14,865 nucleotides of DNA from Nitrosomaritimum sp049414205 (GTDB taxonomy: Archaea > Thermoproteota > Nitrososphaeria > Nitrososphaerales > Nitrosopumilaceae): the NCBI GenBank assembly GCA_049414205.1, contig JBMSGE010000027.1:1-14865 (forward strand). The letters are read 5' to 3'. The notes under the pieces are model-generated. The model saw only the letters and a program-made list of their open reading frames with translations, was not told the origin of the DNA and ran no database searches. This document shows, one piece after another, positions 5,784 to 13,478 of this stretch. A program made the translations under genes and the position numbers. Within the stretch, counting starts at the first letter, position 1. Each line of letters starts with the position of its first letter.

Positions 5784-7587
5784 GGTAGATACGTATATCG
5801 TTTTGAGACGTTGCCAATTCCATTAGATTTCTTGCAGCATCAGAACGTCTTGGGATTTTAATTTGGCCTTTTTTTCCAATACGGGATGTTGTCACATATT
5901 TGTCATTTACAAAAATATCTGCATGCATAGAAGTGTACTCTCGACTAACTTCCAATACAATTGAGGTTTTTGATTCAGAAAATGAAAAAGGCAAGTCACC
6001 TGACATCGAGCTTGATGAGGAATCTCGTTCTACAACATCAATGTGGATGTTTAAAGATTTTTCAATTTCATTAATGTTAGAGCCACCTCTACCAATAATT
6101 GCAGGGATTGATTGTTTGTCAACCATTACTTTGACTCTGTTATCGGACAAAACTTCAACTTCTGCACGTGGATCATATCTTTTGAATGTCTCTCGGATTT
6201 TATCTTCAGCTAGCTTTTCAATTCCAATTTTTTTTGTCTTTGGCCCAATTGGAACAATTACATTTTCTTCTCCAAAGGTATAGATTTCATGTTCTAGCTT
6301 GTTAGTCTCAAAATTTCTAATCTCAATTACTGGCCTTGCCAAATCAGATTCAGTCATTCCAGTTGGAACCTTCACTTTAAGTTCCAAATCATAGACCTTT
6401 TCAATTTGACCATCTTTGACAAAAACTACAGTATCAAGAACGTTGGGAATAATCCCAAGTTCAATTTTTCCGATAAACCTCTGAATTGCGTCAAGGGGAG
6501 AGTTTGCATGAACCACTCCAACCATCCCAACTCCTGTTAATCTCAAATCAGAAAAGGTGAGAAAATCTTCTCTTCGCCTCACCTCATCAAATACAGTGTA
6601 ATCAGGTCTTACTAAAAGGAGAATGTCAGCAGTGTTATCAAAACTGCCATCTAGTTTGCTGTATTGGGTAATACCGGCATCAACTTGCAAGTCACGTGGA
6701 GACTCGAAGGTTTTTACAATTTTTCCTTGATTGTGGTAAAAGTTTGCAAGGCCGGAGGCCAATGTGCTTTTTCCCGAACCTGGTGGACCAGAAATAACAA
6801 TACCTTCTGCCCTGTCGGAAAATCTTTCCATTAATTCTGGAGATATAGAATAATCATCTAATGTTAATTTTACAATGGGATGAACAATAGTTATTTCAAA
6901 GGATTCAGAAAAAGGAGGTTTCGTTATTGCAATTCGGTAATCTTTGTACTGAATGACTGAAGCGCCAGTTTTTGAAATTTCAATGGTGCTTGATTCAGAA
7001 GTTTTGGGAGTGTCTAGAATTTGTTTTGCCATAAACTCTAGATCATCACGTGTTAGTAGTTCATCTGAAATTTTTGTTAATGCGAAAGCACCAGGTTTTC
7101 CTTTTTTTGCAAGAGGAGTCAAGTTTTCTTTTAGGTGTACGCTCATGGTTTCAGAGTCAAAATATTTTAAAAATTCTAGTTCTTCTTCTTTAATTTCTGG
7201 CCGCAGATACACAGATGTAATCCCTTCAGTTTGGGCAACTAGATGTTGGACATTATCAGAAGTGTAAAGAGTTGCTTGCTTTTCTTTTGCAATGTCTTTG
7301 ATGATGGCATCAATCTTTCCTTTACCAGATAATCGTATGTCATCTAATGAAGGATGAATACCCTCAATTTTAATTTCAAGCCCAAAATTTGCAGAGAGAT
7401 TCTTAAGATTTTTTATTTCTTGCAATCCTGTAAATCCTTGATCTTTTTTCTGTGATGCCTGAGATTGCAACTCATCTACTACAGCCTGAGGAATTATTAT
7501 TTCGGAATTTTTAATATTTCCAGATTCGACATGAGCTACAAATAGGCCATTTATGATTACACTTGTATCAAGAACAATTTTTGACAA
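5770..7587 (-). CDS. PIN domain-ATPase-KH protein of archaeal type (COG1855-like)
   Basis: 605 residues in three parts. Residues 1-130 are a PIN nuclease-like domain with acidic residues D7, E39, D93 and D111. Residues about 225-400 are a PilT/secretion-ATPase-like P-loop domain: G-P-P-G-S-G-K-S-T (267-275), Walker B-like V-F-D-E (332-335), and V-H-A-N (359-362), the histidine box region. Residues about 470-520 are a KH RNA-binding domain with I-I-G-R-G-G (497-502). The start is TTG 7587. This architecture is conserved across archaea as a single-copy gene; its role is unsettled and suggested links are RNA processing or ribosome-associated functions. All catalytic residues seen look intact, so it may be an ATP-driven ribonuclease. 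It stands alone, divergent from nothing close, and shares its 3' end with the Mn regulator. Confidence 0.92.
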   Translation of the reverse strand: MSKIVLDTSVIINGLFVAHVESGNIKNSEIIIPQAVVDELQSQASQKKDQGFTGLQEIKNLKNLSANFGLEIKIEGIHPSLDDIRLSGKGKIDAIIKDIAKEKQATLYTSDNVQHLVAQTEGITSVYLRPEIKEEELEFLKYFDSETMSVHLKENLTPLAKKGKPGAFALTKISDELLTRDDLEFMAKQILDTPKTSESSTIEISKTGASVIQYKDYRIAITKPPFSESFEITIVHPIVKLTLDDYSISPELMERFSDRAEGIVISGPPGSGKSTLASGLANFYHNQGKIVKTFESPRDLQVDAGITQYSKLDGSFDNTADILLLVRPDYTVFDEVRRREDFLTFSDLRLTGVGMVGVVHANSPLDAIQRFIGKIELGIIPNVLDTVVFVKDGQIEKVYDLELKVKVPTGMTESDLARPVIEIRNFETNKLEHEIYTFGEENVIVPIGPKTKKIGIEKLAEDKIRETFKRYDPRAEVEVLSDNRVKVMVDKQSIPAIIGRGGSNINEIEKSLNIHIDVVERDSSSSSMSGDLPFSFSESKTSIVLEVSREYTSMHADIFVNDKYVTTSRIGKKGQIKIPRRSDAARNLMELATSQNDIRIYLKDF

Positions 7588-7636
7588 AACCTTTCCAATA
7601 TTTTTGAATTAATTAGCCCTAAATTAGTTTGCTTGA

Positions 7637-7652
7637 TGGGGAGGCTACCCCA
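7637..7652. repeat. GC-rich hairpin over the receiver gene stop codon
   Basis: TGGGG (7637-7641) and CCCCA (7648-7652) form a 5-bp stem with a 6-base loop containing the TAG stop of the receiver gene. The surrounding DNA is AT-rich. No T-run follows on the minus strand, so it is not a typical terminator; it may protect the mRNA 3' end. Confidence 0.4.
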
Positions 7653-8004
7653 AAATATCATTGATTTGTTTTAAAACGGAATTAAAGTCAAAAGGCTTTG
7701 AAATACACGATGTTGCTCCAATCTCCAAGCACTGGTTGATTATTTTTTGATCATCACTTGCAGTGATTAAAACAACTTTGGCTTCTGAATTCTTCTCAAT
7801 AATTTCTTTTAATACAGTCAAGCCATCTTTTTTAGGCATTGCCAAATCTAAAAGGAGTAAATCAGGAGAGTTTTTGAAAAATAGATCTACGGCTTCTTCA
7901 CCATCTGTAGCTTCGGCCACAACTGTATGATTTCCAATACCCAAAATGTCTTTGAGAACCAGACGAATTGCATCAGAATCGTCTGCAATCATGATGTTTG
8001 CCAT
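7645..8004 (-). CDS. CheY-like single-domain response regulator
   Basis: A 119-residue receiver domain without output domain. Key residues are D8-D9 (acid pair), phospho-acceptor D53 in L-L-L-L-D-L-A-M-P, T81 in L-I-T-A-S, and K103 in S-K-P-F, all intact. I chose ATG 8004 because a TATA box (8028-8036) is centred 28 bases upstream; the frame could begin at TTG 8019, but that would sit only 13 bases from the box. It follows the Hpt gene on the same strand by 35 bases and is probably read both from its own promoter and from the Hpt promoter. The receiver likely exchanges phosphate with the Hpt protein and the nearby kinase, and acts by protein contact since it carries no DNA-binding domain. Confidence 0.92.
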   Translation of the reverse strand: MANIMIADDSDAIRLVLKDILGIGNHTVVAEATDGEEAVDLFFKNSPDLLLLDLAMPKKDGLTVLKEIIEKNSEAKVVLITASDDQKIINQCLEIGATSCISKPFDFNSVLKQINDILG

Positions 8005-8027
8005 TGTAAGGAAATTCAAGTACGGTG

Positions 8028-8036
8028 TATTAAAAA
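8028..8036 (-). promoter_or_regulatory. TATA box for the receiver gene
   Basis: The minus strand reads TTTTTAATA, ending four bases before the Hpt stop codon. It is centred 28 bases before ATG 8004, which fits a leaderless transcript and decides the start of the receiver gene. Confidence 0.55.
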
Positions 8037-8039
8037 TAA

Positions 8040-8399
8040 TTAATCAACTATTTTTGCAGCAATATTAGAAATCTGTTTCTGAATGCTAGTAAGATCATGT
8101 GGTTTTTCCATAGATAATTTCATTTGGTCAATTGAGGATAAGAGAGGGTTAAAGAATCCATCAACATTATTTCCCGCCACGATTTTTTTCAATATCACAT
8201 CTAATGTCTTTGCTAACTCTCCAACATTTTCTTTGCCCATCATAGGCGCCAATCCTTTGATTTTATGCATATGAGCCTCAATTTGTTGAGAGTTTTTTGA
8301 TACATCAGAATCGTTTAGACACGAGCCTAGAATTGTGCTTATGCCTGACAATTCTTCGTTAATTTCCTGGGTTGCAACCCTGATGAACTCATCAGACAT
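8040..8399 (-). CDS. Free histidine phosphotransfer (Hpt) protein
   Basis: A 119-residue all-helical protein. The Hpt signature H-K-I-K-G-L-A (H45 as phosphoacceptor, K48, G49) is followed by a P-M-M-G turn and a second helix (E-L-A-K-T-L-D-V-I-L), as in the P1 domain of CheA and in stand-alone Hpt proteins. No catalytic or receiver domain is attached. H43 just before the motif is a second possible site, but the H-x-x-K-G spacing points to H45. ATG 8399 is divergent from the kinase gene 57 bases away and the two share a TATA-like element. With the downstream receiver it forms a phosphorelay module. Free Hpt proteins are unusual in archaea, where most kinases phosphorylate receivers directly. 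Confidence 0.82.
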   Translation of the reverse strand: MSDEFIRVATQEINEELSGISTILGSCLNDSDVSKNSQQIEAHMHKIKGLAPMMGKENVGELAKTLDVILKKIVAGNNVDGFFNPLLSSIDQMKLSMEKPHDLTSIQKQISNIAAKIVD

Positions 8400-8425
8400 G
8401 ACTGTTCAAGAAATAACATCTCCTC

Positions 8426-8434
8426 TTTTTATAC
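8426..8434. promoter_or_regulatory. Shared divergent TATA element between Hpt and kinase genes
   Basis: TTTTTATAC reads as a TATA box on both strands (TTTTTATA on plus, GTATAAAA on minus). Its centre is 26-27 bases before ATG 8457 of the kinase and 30-31 bases before ATG 8399 of Hpt. No other TATA candidate is present in the 57-base spacer, so one element may drive both genes. Confidence 0.6.
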
Positions 8435-8456
8435 TTCATGCCTAGTTTTTCAAATT

Positions 8457-9557
8457 ATGAAGATAGTTAGTAAATTGTATATGCTAATTGGAATTTTGAT
8501 TGTAGCTGCTGCATTTAACTTGTTTTTACTATATCAAGATGAGACCACAGGAATTTTTGGGGAAAATTCTAATCAACAAACAATAATTCAAATTCTACTC
8601 GGAGTAGATATTGCCACATTTTTCCTAGTACCTGTTGTAATTAGACAATCTTTGTCACCACTTGGCACCATCAACAAGGCACTCTCAAGAGTAAAAGAAG
8701 GAATGTATGGTGAGAAAATAAAATACAATTCCGAAGATGAGATTGGAGAATTGGTAAATTCGTTTAACATAATGTCAGATACCATTAAAGAAAAAGAAGA
8801 GCTTGCAAAAAGAACAGAGTTAGCAAAAGATGAATTCTTGGCAATGATTACACATGAATTAAAGACACCTCTTGTACCCATTCAAGGGTATTCTGATATT
8901 TTGCTTGGCGAACATTTAGGAAAACTAAATGATGAACAAAAAAACAGATTAGCCATAATAAAATCAAGTTCTGAGAATCTTTTAGGAATAATTTCTGATT
9001 TGCTTGATGTTCAAAAATTAGAAATCGGAAAATTACGAATGAAAAAAGATAATGCAGATATTAAAGATGCAATTGAAGAGTCAGTAAAAGCCCTCGTTCC
9101 CCAAGCTGAAAAAAATAAAATAACTTTATCACATAACGCTGAAAGTTTTGAGATATTCCATGATGCTGCACGAGTAAAACAGGTCTTGACTAACTTGATC
9201 AAAAATGCAATGATTGCAGTGGACCCTGAGAGAGGAGAAATCAAGGTAATCATGGAGGAGCATCCTCGAGAAATTCAGATTTGTGTTAAAGATAATGGAA
9301 TGGGAATACCAAAAGAAAAACAAAAAGACTTGTTTAAAAAATTCTACCAGGTAGATACGACACTGACTCGAGAGAGAGGCGGAAGCGGTCTAGGCCTAGC
9401 AATATGCAAAGGAATTATTGATAATCATGGAGGGAAAATTTCCGTTGAAAGTGAAGAAGGTAAGGGAGCAGCATTCACATTTACAATACCCAAAAATGCC
9501 CCGGAAATTGCTCAAAGAAAACCAACTCTGGGAACTAAAACTGCTCACTCTAGCTAA
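8457..9557 (+). CDS. Membrane sensor histidine kinase with HAMP domain
   Basis: 366 residues. Two transmembrane segments (about 7-26 and 43-62) flank a very short outside loop of about 16 residues, so sensing probably occurs in the membrane or HAMP region. A HAMP domain (about 63-115) has the E-D-E-I-G-E-L motif. HisKA follows with H133 in T-H-E-L-K-T-P-L. The ATPase domain has N-box N246-L-I-K-N250, G1 box D-N-G-M-G (279-283), F box near 295 and G2 box G-G-S-G-L-G-L-A (308-315), so it should be fully active. No receiver domain is fused. The short polar tail after about 345 is not conserved-looking. Divergence from Hpt and receiver genes with one shared TATA element argues for a common pathway. 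The signal is unknown. Confidence 0.93.
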   Translation: MKIVSKLYMLIGILIVAAAFNLFLLYQDETTGIFGENSNQQTIIQILLGVDIATFFLVPVVIRQSLSPLGTINKALSRVKEGMYGEKIKYNSEDEIGELVNSFNIMSDTIKEKEELAKRTELAKDEFLAMITHELKTPLVPIQGYSDILLGEHLGKLNDEQKNRLAIIKSSSENLLGIISDLLDVQKLEIGKLRMKKDNADIKDAIEESVKALVPQAEKNKITLSHNAESFEIFHDAARVKQVLTNLIKNAMIAVDPERGEIKVIMEEHPREIQICVKDNGMGIPKEKQKDLFKKFYQVDTTLTRERGGSGLGLAICKGIIDNHGGKISVESEEGKGAAFTFTIPKNAPEIAQRKPTLGTKTAHSS

Positions 9558-9585
9558 AAAATGGATTTTTTTGTAATCAATACAC

Positions 9586-9732
9586 ATGGATGAAAGTATC
9601 GAGCACCAAAAAAACAGCGAGTTTTACTCAAATTGCACAGCATATTTTGAATTTCTTCGTCACAAAGGTGAGGCGGACTATGATTTTGAGGACGAGTATT
9701 ACTTTACCATGCCTGCAATATCAAGCAAATAG
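9586..9732 (+). CDS. Acidic 48-aa microprotein
   Basis: ATG 9586 to TAG 9730-9732, 48 residues. The product is D/E- and Y/F-rich: N-C-T-A-Y-F-E-F-L-R-H-K-G-E-A-D and D-F-E-D-E-Y-Y-F-T-M-P. This regular mix of aromatic and acidic residues looks like a real protein; the overlapping 62-aa frame from 9590 does not. A TATA-like CTAAAAAATG is centred about 28 bases upstream. It ends 42 bases before TldD, so the two may be co-transcribed. No family is recognised. It may be a small partner or a substrate of the TldD protease, which is inference only. Confidence 0.55.
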   Translation: MDESIEHQKNSEFYSNCTAYFEFLRHKGEADYDFEDEYYFTMPAISSK

Positions 9733-9774
9733 CCATACAGAAGATTTACGAAGCCCAAAGATTCTAAAATTTTT

Positions 9775-11193
9775 ATGAGTTTTTCTCAAGAGCTTGCAGA
9801 CAAGGCAGTCTCATATGCTGTCACTCAAGGAGCAGATTATTGCGATGCCAGAGCAGAAAAACAGTCCATAAATTCAGCTCTTATCGAAAATGGCGAAATT
9901 GAACATGTAAGAGAGTTATCAGATAATGGAATCGGGGTTAGAGTTTTAAAAAACGGTGCATGGGGGTTTTTTTCAGTTACCAATCCCAAATCATTTGATG
10001 AGATTAAAGATTCCATTGACAAAGCCATAAAAAATGTCATCCATTATGCAGAGAGAAAAAATGTACCATCAAGACTTGTCCCAATTAATATAAACAAAAT
10101 AAAAAAGGAATTTCCAATAATAGAAAAACCAAATTTGGATAAACTAATCAAAGTTGGATTAGAATGCAATAGTATAATTTCAGAACAATCAAGAATTAGA
10201 AAATCCATAGTAAATCCCAAATTTGTAAAGAATTCAAAGTATTTTACAAGTAGCGAAGGCTCTGAAATACTACAAAATTTCACAGATGTGATAATAGAAA
10301 TGGTTGCAATCGCGCATGAATCAGGATTAACACAGTCTGTAAACATTACAGAAGGTGGGCGTGGAGGAATGGAGCAAATCACTAAAAACAATAAAGCACA
10401 AGAAAGTGCAAAAAATATTTCACAAAAGGCATCTGAACTATTAGATGCAATTCCTGTAAAAGAAGAAAAAACAACTTTGGTCATGAATCCAGATTTTGTG
10501 TCATTGTTAACTCATGAAATTTTAGGTCATCCATCTGAAGCTGACAGAGTTTTAGGAAAAGAGATGGCATGGGCAGGAGGCGCATGGTGGAAAGACAAAC
10601 TCGGAGAGCAAATTGGTTCAGAACATCTTAGCGTATTTGATGATCCTACAATTCCTGAAAGCTTGGGATGGTATTATTTTGATGATGAAGGTGTAGAGAC
10701 AAAAAAGACTACACTGTTAGAAAAAGGAGTCCTGAAAAACCATATGCAAAACAGAGAAACTGCAAACTATTTTGGAACACAGTCATCAGCCAACATGCGA
10801 GCTACAAACTATCGATTCATGCCATTAATTAGAATGGCCTGTACCTGTATTGAGCCTGGAGACTGGAATCCCGAGGAGATGATAAAAGACGTAAAGACAG
10901 GGTATTTGGTCTCAAACATGAAGATTCCCTCAATTGATATGAAAAGATACAACTGGAGTATATCAAGTCAATATGCTCAAAAAATTGAGAATGGGAAATT
11001 AACCGATTTGGTAAGAGACGTAATAGTGATGGGAACTGCTCCAGAATTTTTCAAATCAATTGATGCATGTGGAAAGGACTTTACAGTAAGACCGATAACT
11101 AATTGTGGTAAAGGTGATCCGATGCAATCAATGATCATGGGAAATGGCGGGCCATCAATTAGAGGCACTGCAACAATAAAGAGCGTAAACTGA
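9775..11193 (+). CDS. tldD: TldD-type zinc metalloprotease
   Basis: 472 residues, near the family's usual length. The N-terminal domain (about 1-200) contains G-A-D-Y-C-D-A-R and G-V-R-V-L-K-N-G-A-W-G-F, typical of TldD/PmbA. The metal motif H-E-I-L-G-H lies at 247-252 (H247, E248, H252), and the distal Cys ligand is C444 in N-C-G-K-G, matching TldD, whereas the partner TldE/PmbA lacks the H-E-x-x-x-H motif. In bacteria TldD and TldE form a heterodimer that degrades unfolded small peptides and processes microcins. No tldE is seen here, so the partner must be elsewhere or absent. The gene is followed after two bases by the uracil-DNA glycosylase gene. Confidence 0.93.
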   Translation: MSFSQELADKAVSYAVTQGADYCDARAEKQSINSALIENGEIEHVRELSDNGIGVRVLKNGAWGFFSVTNPKSFDEIKDSIDKAIKNVIHYAERKNVPSRLVPININKIKKEFPIIEKPNLDKLIKVGLECNSIISEQSRIRKSIVNPKFVKNSKYFTSSEGSEILQNFTDVIIEMVAIAHESGLTQSVNITEGGRGGMEQITKNNKAQESAKNISQKASELLDAIPVKEEKTTLVMNPDFVSLLTHEILGHPSEADRVLGKEMAWAGGAWWKDKLGEQIGSEHLSVFDDPTIPESLGWYYFDDEGVETKKTTLLEKGVLKNHMQNRETANYFGTQSSANMRATNYRFMPLIRMACTCIEPGDWNPEEMIKDVKTGYLVSNMKIPSIDMKRYNWSISSQYAQKIENGKLTDLVRDVIVMGTAPEFFKSIDACGKDFTVRPITNCGKGDPMQSMIMGNGGPSIRGTATIKSVN

Positions 11194-11195
11194 AA

Positions 11196-11789
11196 ATGAC
11201 TGTAAAACTTGACATAGTAAGAAAAAATGTAATTGAATGTACCAAATGTGATCTGAGTAAAACTAGAACCAATTCAGTTCCAGGTAAAGGAAATTTTCAC
11301 TCAGACGTAATTTTTGTAGGAGAAGCTCCTGGACGAAATGAAGATTTGAAAGGAGAGCCATTTGTTGGAGTTGCAGGAAAAAAACTATCTTTAGCATTAG
11401 AAGAAGCAGGGATATCAAGAGATGACATATACATTACGAATACCGTAAAATGTAGACCACCAAACAACAGAGTACCAAGTAAGATAGAAAAGGAAACATG
11501 TAGAGACTACATAGAAAAAGAAATCAACATAATAAAACCAAAAATAATTTGTGTTTTAGGAAATACGGCATTTGGATCCATTCTAGGCGGAACAGAGATT
11601 ACAAAGTTTCGAGGTAAAGTCGGTAAAAAAGATGGGCAGTTGTATTTTATCACAATTCATCCAGCAGCTACGATTTACAATCAAGGTTTAATCGAGACTC
11701 TAAAAGAAGATATCAAGAAATTATTTGGATTAATCAGAGAATTAAAAAATGGTAAAGACATTCCAATAGATATTGAGTTTTCTTCCTAG
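11196..11789 (+). CDS. udg: Type 4 (Fe-S) uracil-DNA glycosylase
   Basis: 197 residues. The four Fe-S cluster cysteines C15, C18, C86 and C102 are present in C-T-K-C and K-C-R-P-P contexts. Motif G-E-A-P-G-R-N-E-D (42-50) is the catalytic loop of family 4 and H155-P-A-A is motif 2. The enzyme removes uracil that arises from cytosine deamination or misincorporation and starts base excision repair. ATG 11196 lies two bases after the TldD stop, and the last 17 bases overlap the methyladenine glycosylase gene. The C-terminal helix (about 165-195) is slightly longer than in thermophile relatives. Together with the next gene it makes a two-enzyme base-repair unit. Assignment is secure. Confidence 0.95.
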   Translation: MTVKLDIVRKNVIECTKCDLSKTRTNSVPGKGNFHSDVIFVGEAPGRNEDLKGEPFVGVAGKKLSLALEEAGISRDDIYITNTVKCRPPNNRVPSKIEKETCRDYIEKEINIIKPKIICVLGNTAFGSILGGTEITKFRGKVGKKDGQLYFITIHPAATIYNQGLIETLKEDIKKLFGLIRELKNGKDIPIDIEFSS

Positions 11790-12330
11790 AGAATTTTATG
11801 CTAGAGATACCGTTACAGTAGCAAAAGGCCTACTTGGGAAAAAGCTAGTCCGAAAAATAGGAAACAGGAAAATTTCCGGTATAATTACAGAAACTGAGGC
11901 CTATAGACACAAAGATGATCCAGCCAGTCACGCATTTAGAAAAAAAACAGAACGAAACCGTGCAATGTTTGAAGAAGTAGGCAGAGCCTATGTCTACTTC
12001 ACATATGGCATGTATTTCTGCTTCAACGTTGTTGCCAGAAATTCCAAGGCAGAAGCAGGAGCAGTTTTGATTAGAGCAATACAACCAGAAAAGGGAGTGG
12101 AGGTCATGAAAAAAAATAGGAAAAAAGATGAACTAAAAAACCTAACAGATGGTCCTGCAAAACTAGCTCAGGCACTAGATATTAACAAAAAGCAGTACGG
12201 AGTGGATTTAACTTGTAATTCAGAGTTGTTCATTACAGAAGGAATAACAAAAAGAAAAATTATTTCATCTCCAAGAATTGGAATAAGTACAGCAACAGAA
12301 AACCTTTGGAATTTTAAAATTACTCTTTAG
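11773..12330 (+). CDS. 3-methyladenine DNA glycosylase (AAG/MPG family)
   Basis: 185 residues, typical for the prokaryotic family. The start L-P-R-E-F-Y-A-R-D follows the conserved N-terminal pattern. Catalytic E42 in T-E-T-E-A-Y matches human Glu125, Y44 matches Tyr127, and H53 matches His136 with identical spacing; Y-G-M-Y-F-C-F-N-V is the DNA-intercalation strand region. It removes alkylated purines. The start is TTG 11773: an in-frame TAG at 11767 rules out an earlier one. It overlaps the uracil glycosylase gene by 17 bases, so the two are translationally coupled. The end overlaps the convergent VTT-domain gene by 11 bases. Assignment is secure; a stand-alone AAG in such archaea is less usual than AlkA-type enzymes. 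Confidence 0.93.
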   Translation: MSFLPREFYARDTVTVAKGLLGKKLVRKIGNRKISGIITETEAYRHKDDPASHAFRKKTERNRAMFEEVGRAYVYFTYGMYFCFNVVARNSKAEAGAVLIRAIQPEKGVEVMKKNRKKDELKNLTDGPAKLAQALDINKKQYGVDLTCNSELFITEGITKRKIISSPRIGISTATENLWNFKITL

Positions 12331-12970
12331 AGTTTTCTTCATCATTGTTATTTTCATCTAATGTCCATGGAGCAAATCTTCCCATGATTCTCTGCCAGTC
12401 TAACTTTAATAGCAAAACAACAACTGACGTCATCATTGCCGCAAAGATTGCTATTCCAATGTAAATGGTACTGACATCTTCTACGTCTTCTAGTAGTGGC
12501 TCTACTAAAGATAATCCCATATAGTGAGAGATAAACACAATGGCATAAGACAAAACGAGTTTTCCAGTTAATGTGGCAATAAAGAATCTTTTTGGATTAT
12601 ACTTGGCAAGACCCAAAGGGACATAAATCAAATCATCAGGCATTGGAGTTGCTGCTGCAAAAAATGCAGCACCTGCACCATATCTTTTTACTAGTCTTTC
12701 AAAGGGCCGCATGCGTTTTCTTGATTTTTTTCCAATTATTCTCCTGCCTTCATAACTTACAGTAAATACAATAACTTTAGCTGCTGTTGCAGTAACTGCA
12801 GAAATTATTGCAAGCAGATGCAAATCAAATGCATCACCTACAGACATTGTTGCCAATAAAAGAAAGGATGGTAATGGGACAAAAGGAATTAAAGATCCAA
12901 AAAAGCTTACTAGAGTCAGCCCGATATATCCTACTTCAGGAGCAAACGGGAAAATAGCCGCAAAATCCAC
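12320..12970 (-). CDS. VTT (DedA/SNARE-associated) domain membrane protein
   Basis: 216 residues with about five hydrophobic segments: 12-45 (two spans with P-F-V-P-L-P), 51-72, 99-122, 129-151 and 168-189. The VTT signature A-T-P-M-P-D-D-L-I-Y-V-P-L-G-L-A (107-122) and K-R-F-F-I-A-T-L-T-G-K (127-137) are clear. Family members carry lipids or small molecules across membranes and support membrane stability. The C-terminal tail is strongly acidic and Asn-rich (D-E-N-N-N-D-E-E-N). The start is GTG 12970, with TATA-like TTAAATAAT (12991-12999) centred 25 bases upstream, giving a leaderless transcript. It is divergent from the next gene by 120 bases. Function within the cell is unproven. Confidence 0.85.
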   Translation of the reverse strand: MDFAAIFPFAPEVGYIGLTLVSFFGSLIPFVPLPSFLLLATMSVGDAFDLHLLAIISAVTATAAKVIVFTVSYEGRRIIGKKSRKRMRPFERLVKRYGAGAAFFAAATPMPDDLIYVPLGLAKYNPKRFFIATLTGKLVLSYAIVFISHYMGLSLVEPLLEDVEDVSTIYIGIAIFAAMMTSVVVLLLKLDWQRIMGRFAPWTLDENNNDEENSKE

Positions 12971-12990
12971 AATTCAAGCACATATCATAC

Positions 12991-12999
12991 ATTATTTAA
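12991..12999 (-). promoter_or_regulatory. TATA box for the VTT-domain gene
   Basis: The minus strand reads TTAAATAAT centred 25 bases before GTG 12970, consistent with a leaderless GTG start. It lies in the 120-base divergent spacer shared with the promoter of the next plus-strand gene. Confidence 0.55.
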
Positions 13000-13059
13000 C
13001 AAAAGCGAAGTTTTCTCAAAGTTGTGTGGATGATTTGGGAAATTTGAATCGTATAATCA

Positions 13060-13067
13060 TTAAAATA
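13060..13067 (+). promoter_or_regulatory. TATA box for the 127-aa small protein gene
   Basis: TTAAAATA is centred 27-28 bases before ATG 13091, consistent with a leaderless or near-leaderless transcript. Confidence 0.55.
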
Positions 13068-13090
13068 CCATATTCGTCGAGCAGATTCAG

Positions 13091-13474
13091 ATGGATAAAG
13101 CCGATTTAACTGTAATTTGTGATAATATTGCTGCCATAAGCCCCTACATTCGTTTTGTAGGTATTATCAGCGAACAAGGTAAGCTAATTGCGCACAAAAG
13201 AAGAGAGGATTTAGAGCCATTTTTAGATGCCAAGAGTACAAAATATCAATTCTCACACATTGCAATTAAGACGGACCTTGAGAGTTTCTTTGATGAGAAC
13301 TTAGGCCAAGTCCAGTTTGTTTGGGAGGAGAGAGAAAAGGTTCAGATTATTTCCTTTGCAGTAGGAAAAATAAGAATATGGATATCAATTGACAAAAAGG
13401 TGATTCGGACCGAAGTTTTGAGAATCATTGATTCATGTCTACCAATTGTGAAAAAGTATTCAGAAAGTCAATAG
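13091..13474 (+). CDS. Thaumarchaeota-type small alpha/beta protein (possible DUF6659)
   Basis: 127 residues. The alternating strands and helices (I-S-P-Y-I-R-F-V-G-I-I-S-E-Q-G-K-L-I-A near 17-35, then R-R-E-D-L-E-P-F-L, and later Q-F-V-W-E-E-R-E-K-V-Q-I-I-S-F) resemble an expanded family in ammonia-oxidising archaea whose members start with a similar R-F-(A/V)-G-I-I-x-E-x-G-(R/K)-L strand. The fold may be of the roadblock/longin or PAS-like kind, which suggests a sensor or scaffold, but the function is unknown. The assignment to DUF6659 is from memory and needs a profile check. ATG 13091 has a well-placed TATA box. A 31-aa zinc-finger frame follows after four bases and is probably co-transcribed. 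Confidence 0.75.
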   Translation: MDKADLTVICDNIAAISPYIRFVGIISEQGKLIAHKRREDLEPFLDAKSTKYQFSHIAIKTDLESFFDENLGQVQFVWEEREKVQIISFAVGKIRIWISIDKKVIRTEVLRIIDSCLPIVKKYSESQ

Positions 13475-13478
13475 GGCC

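Noticed and set aside
5900..6283. A 127-aa plus-strand frame opposite the PIN-ATPase-KH gene
   Set aside because: It is fully antisense to a well-supported gene and shows Ser/Ile/Phe-rich shadow composition with no domain.
8005..8019. TTG 8019 as start of the receiver protein
   Set aside because: It is only 13 bases from the TATA element, whereas ATG 8004 is 28 bases away and gives the usual receiver N-terminus.
9590..9778. A 62-aa plus-strand frame before tldD
   Set aside because: It overlaps the 48-aa frame in another phase and tldD by four bases; its composition is random and the 48-aa frame is better supported.
10044..10484. A 146-aa minus-strand frame opposite tldD
   Set aside because: It is a shadow of the tldD coding sequence, rich in Ser, Phe, Ile and Cys, with no start signal.
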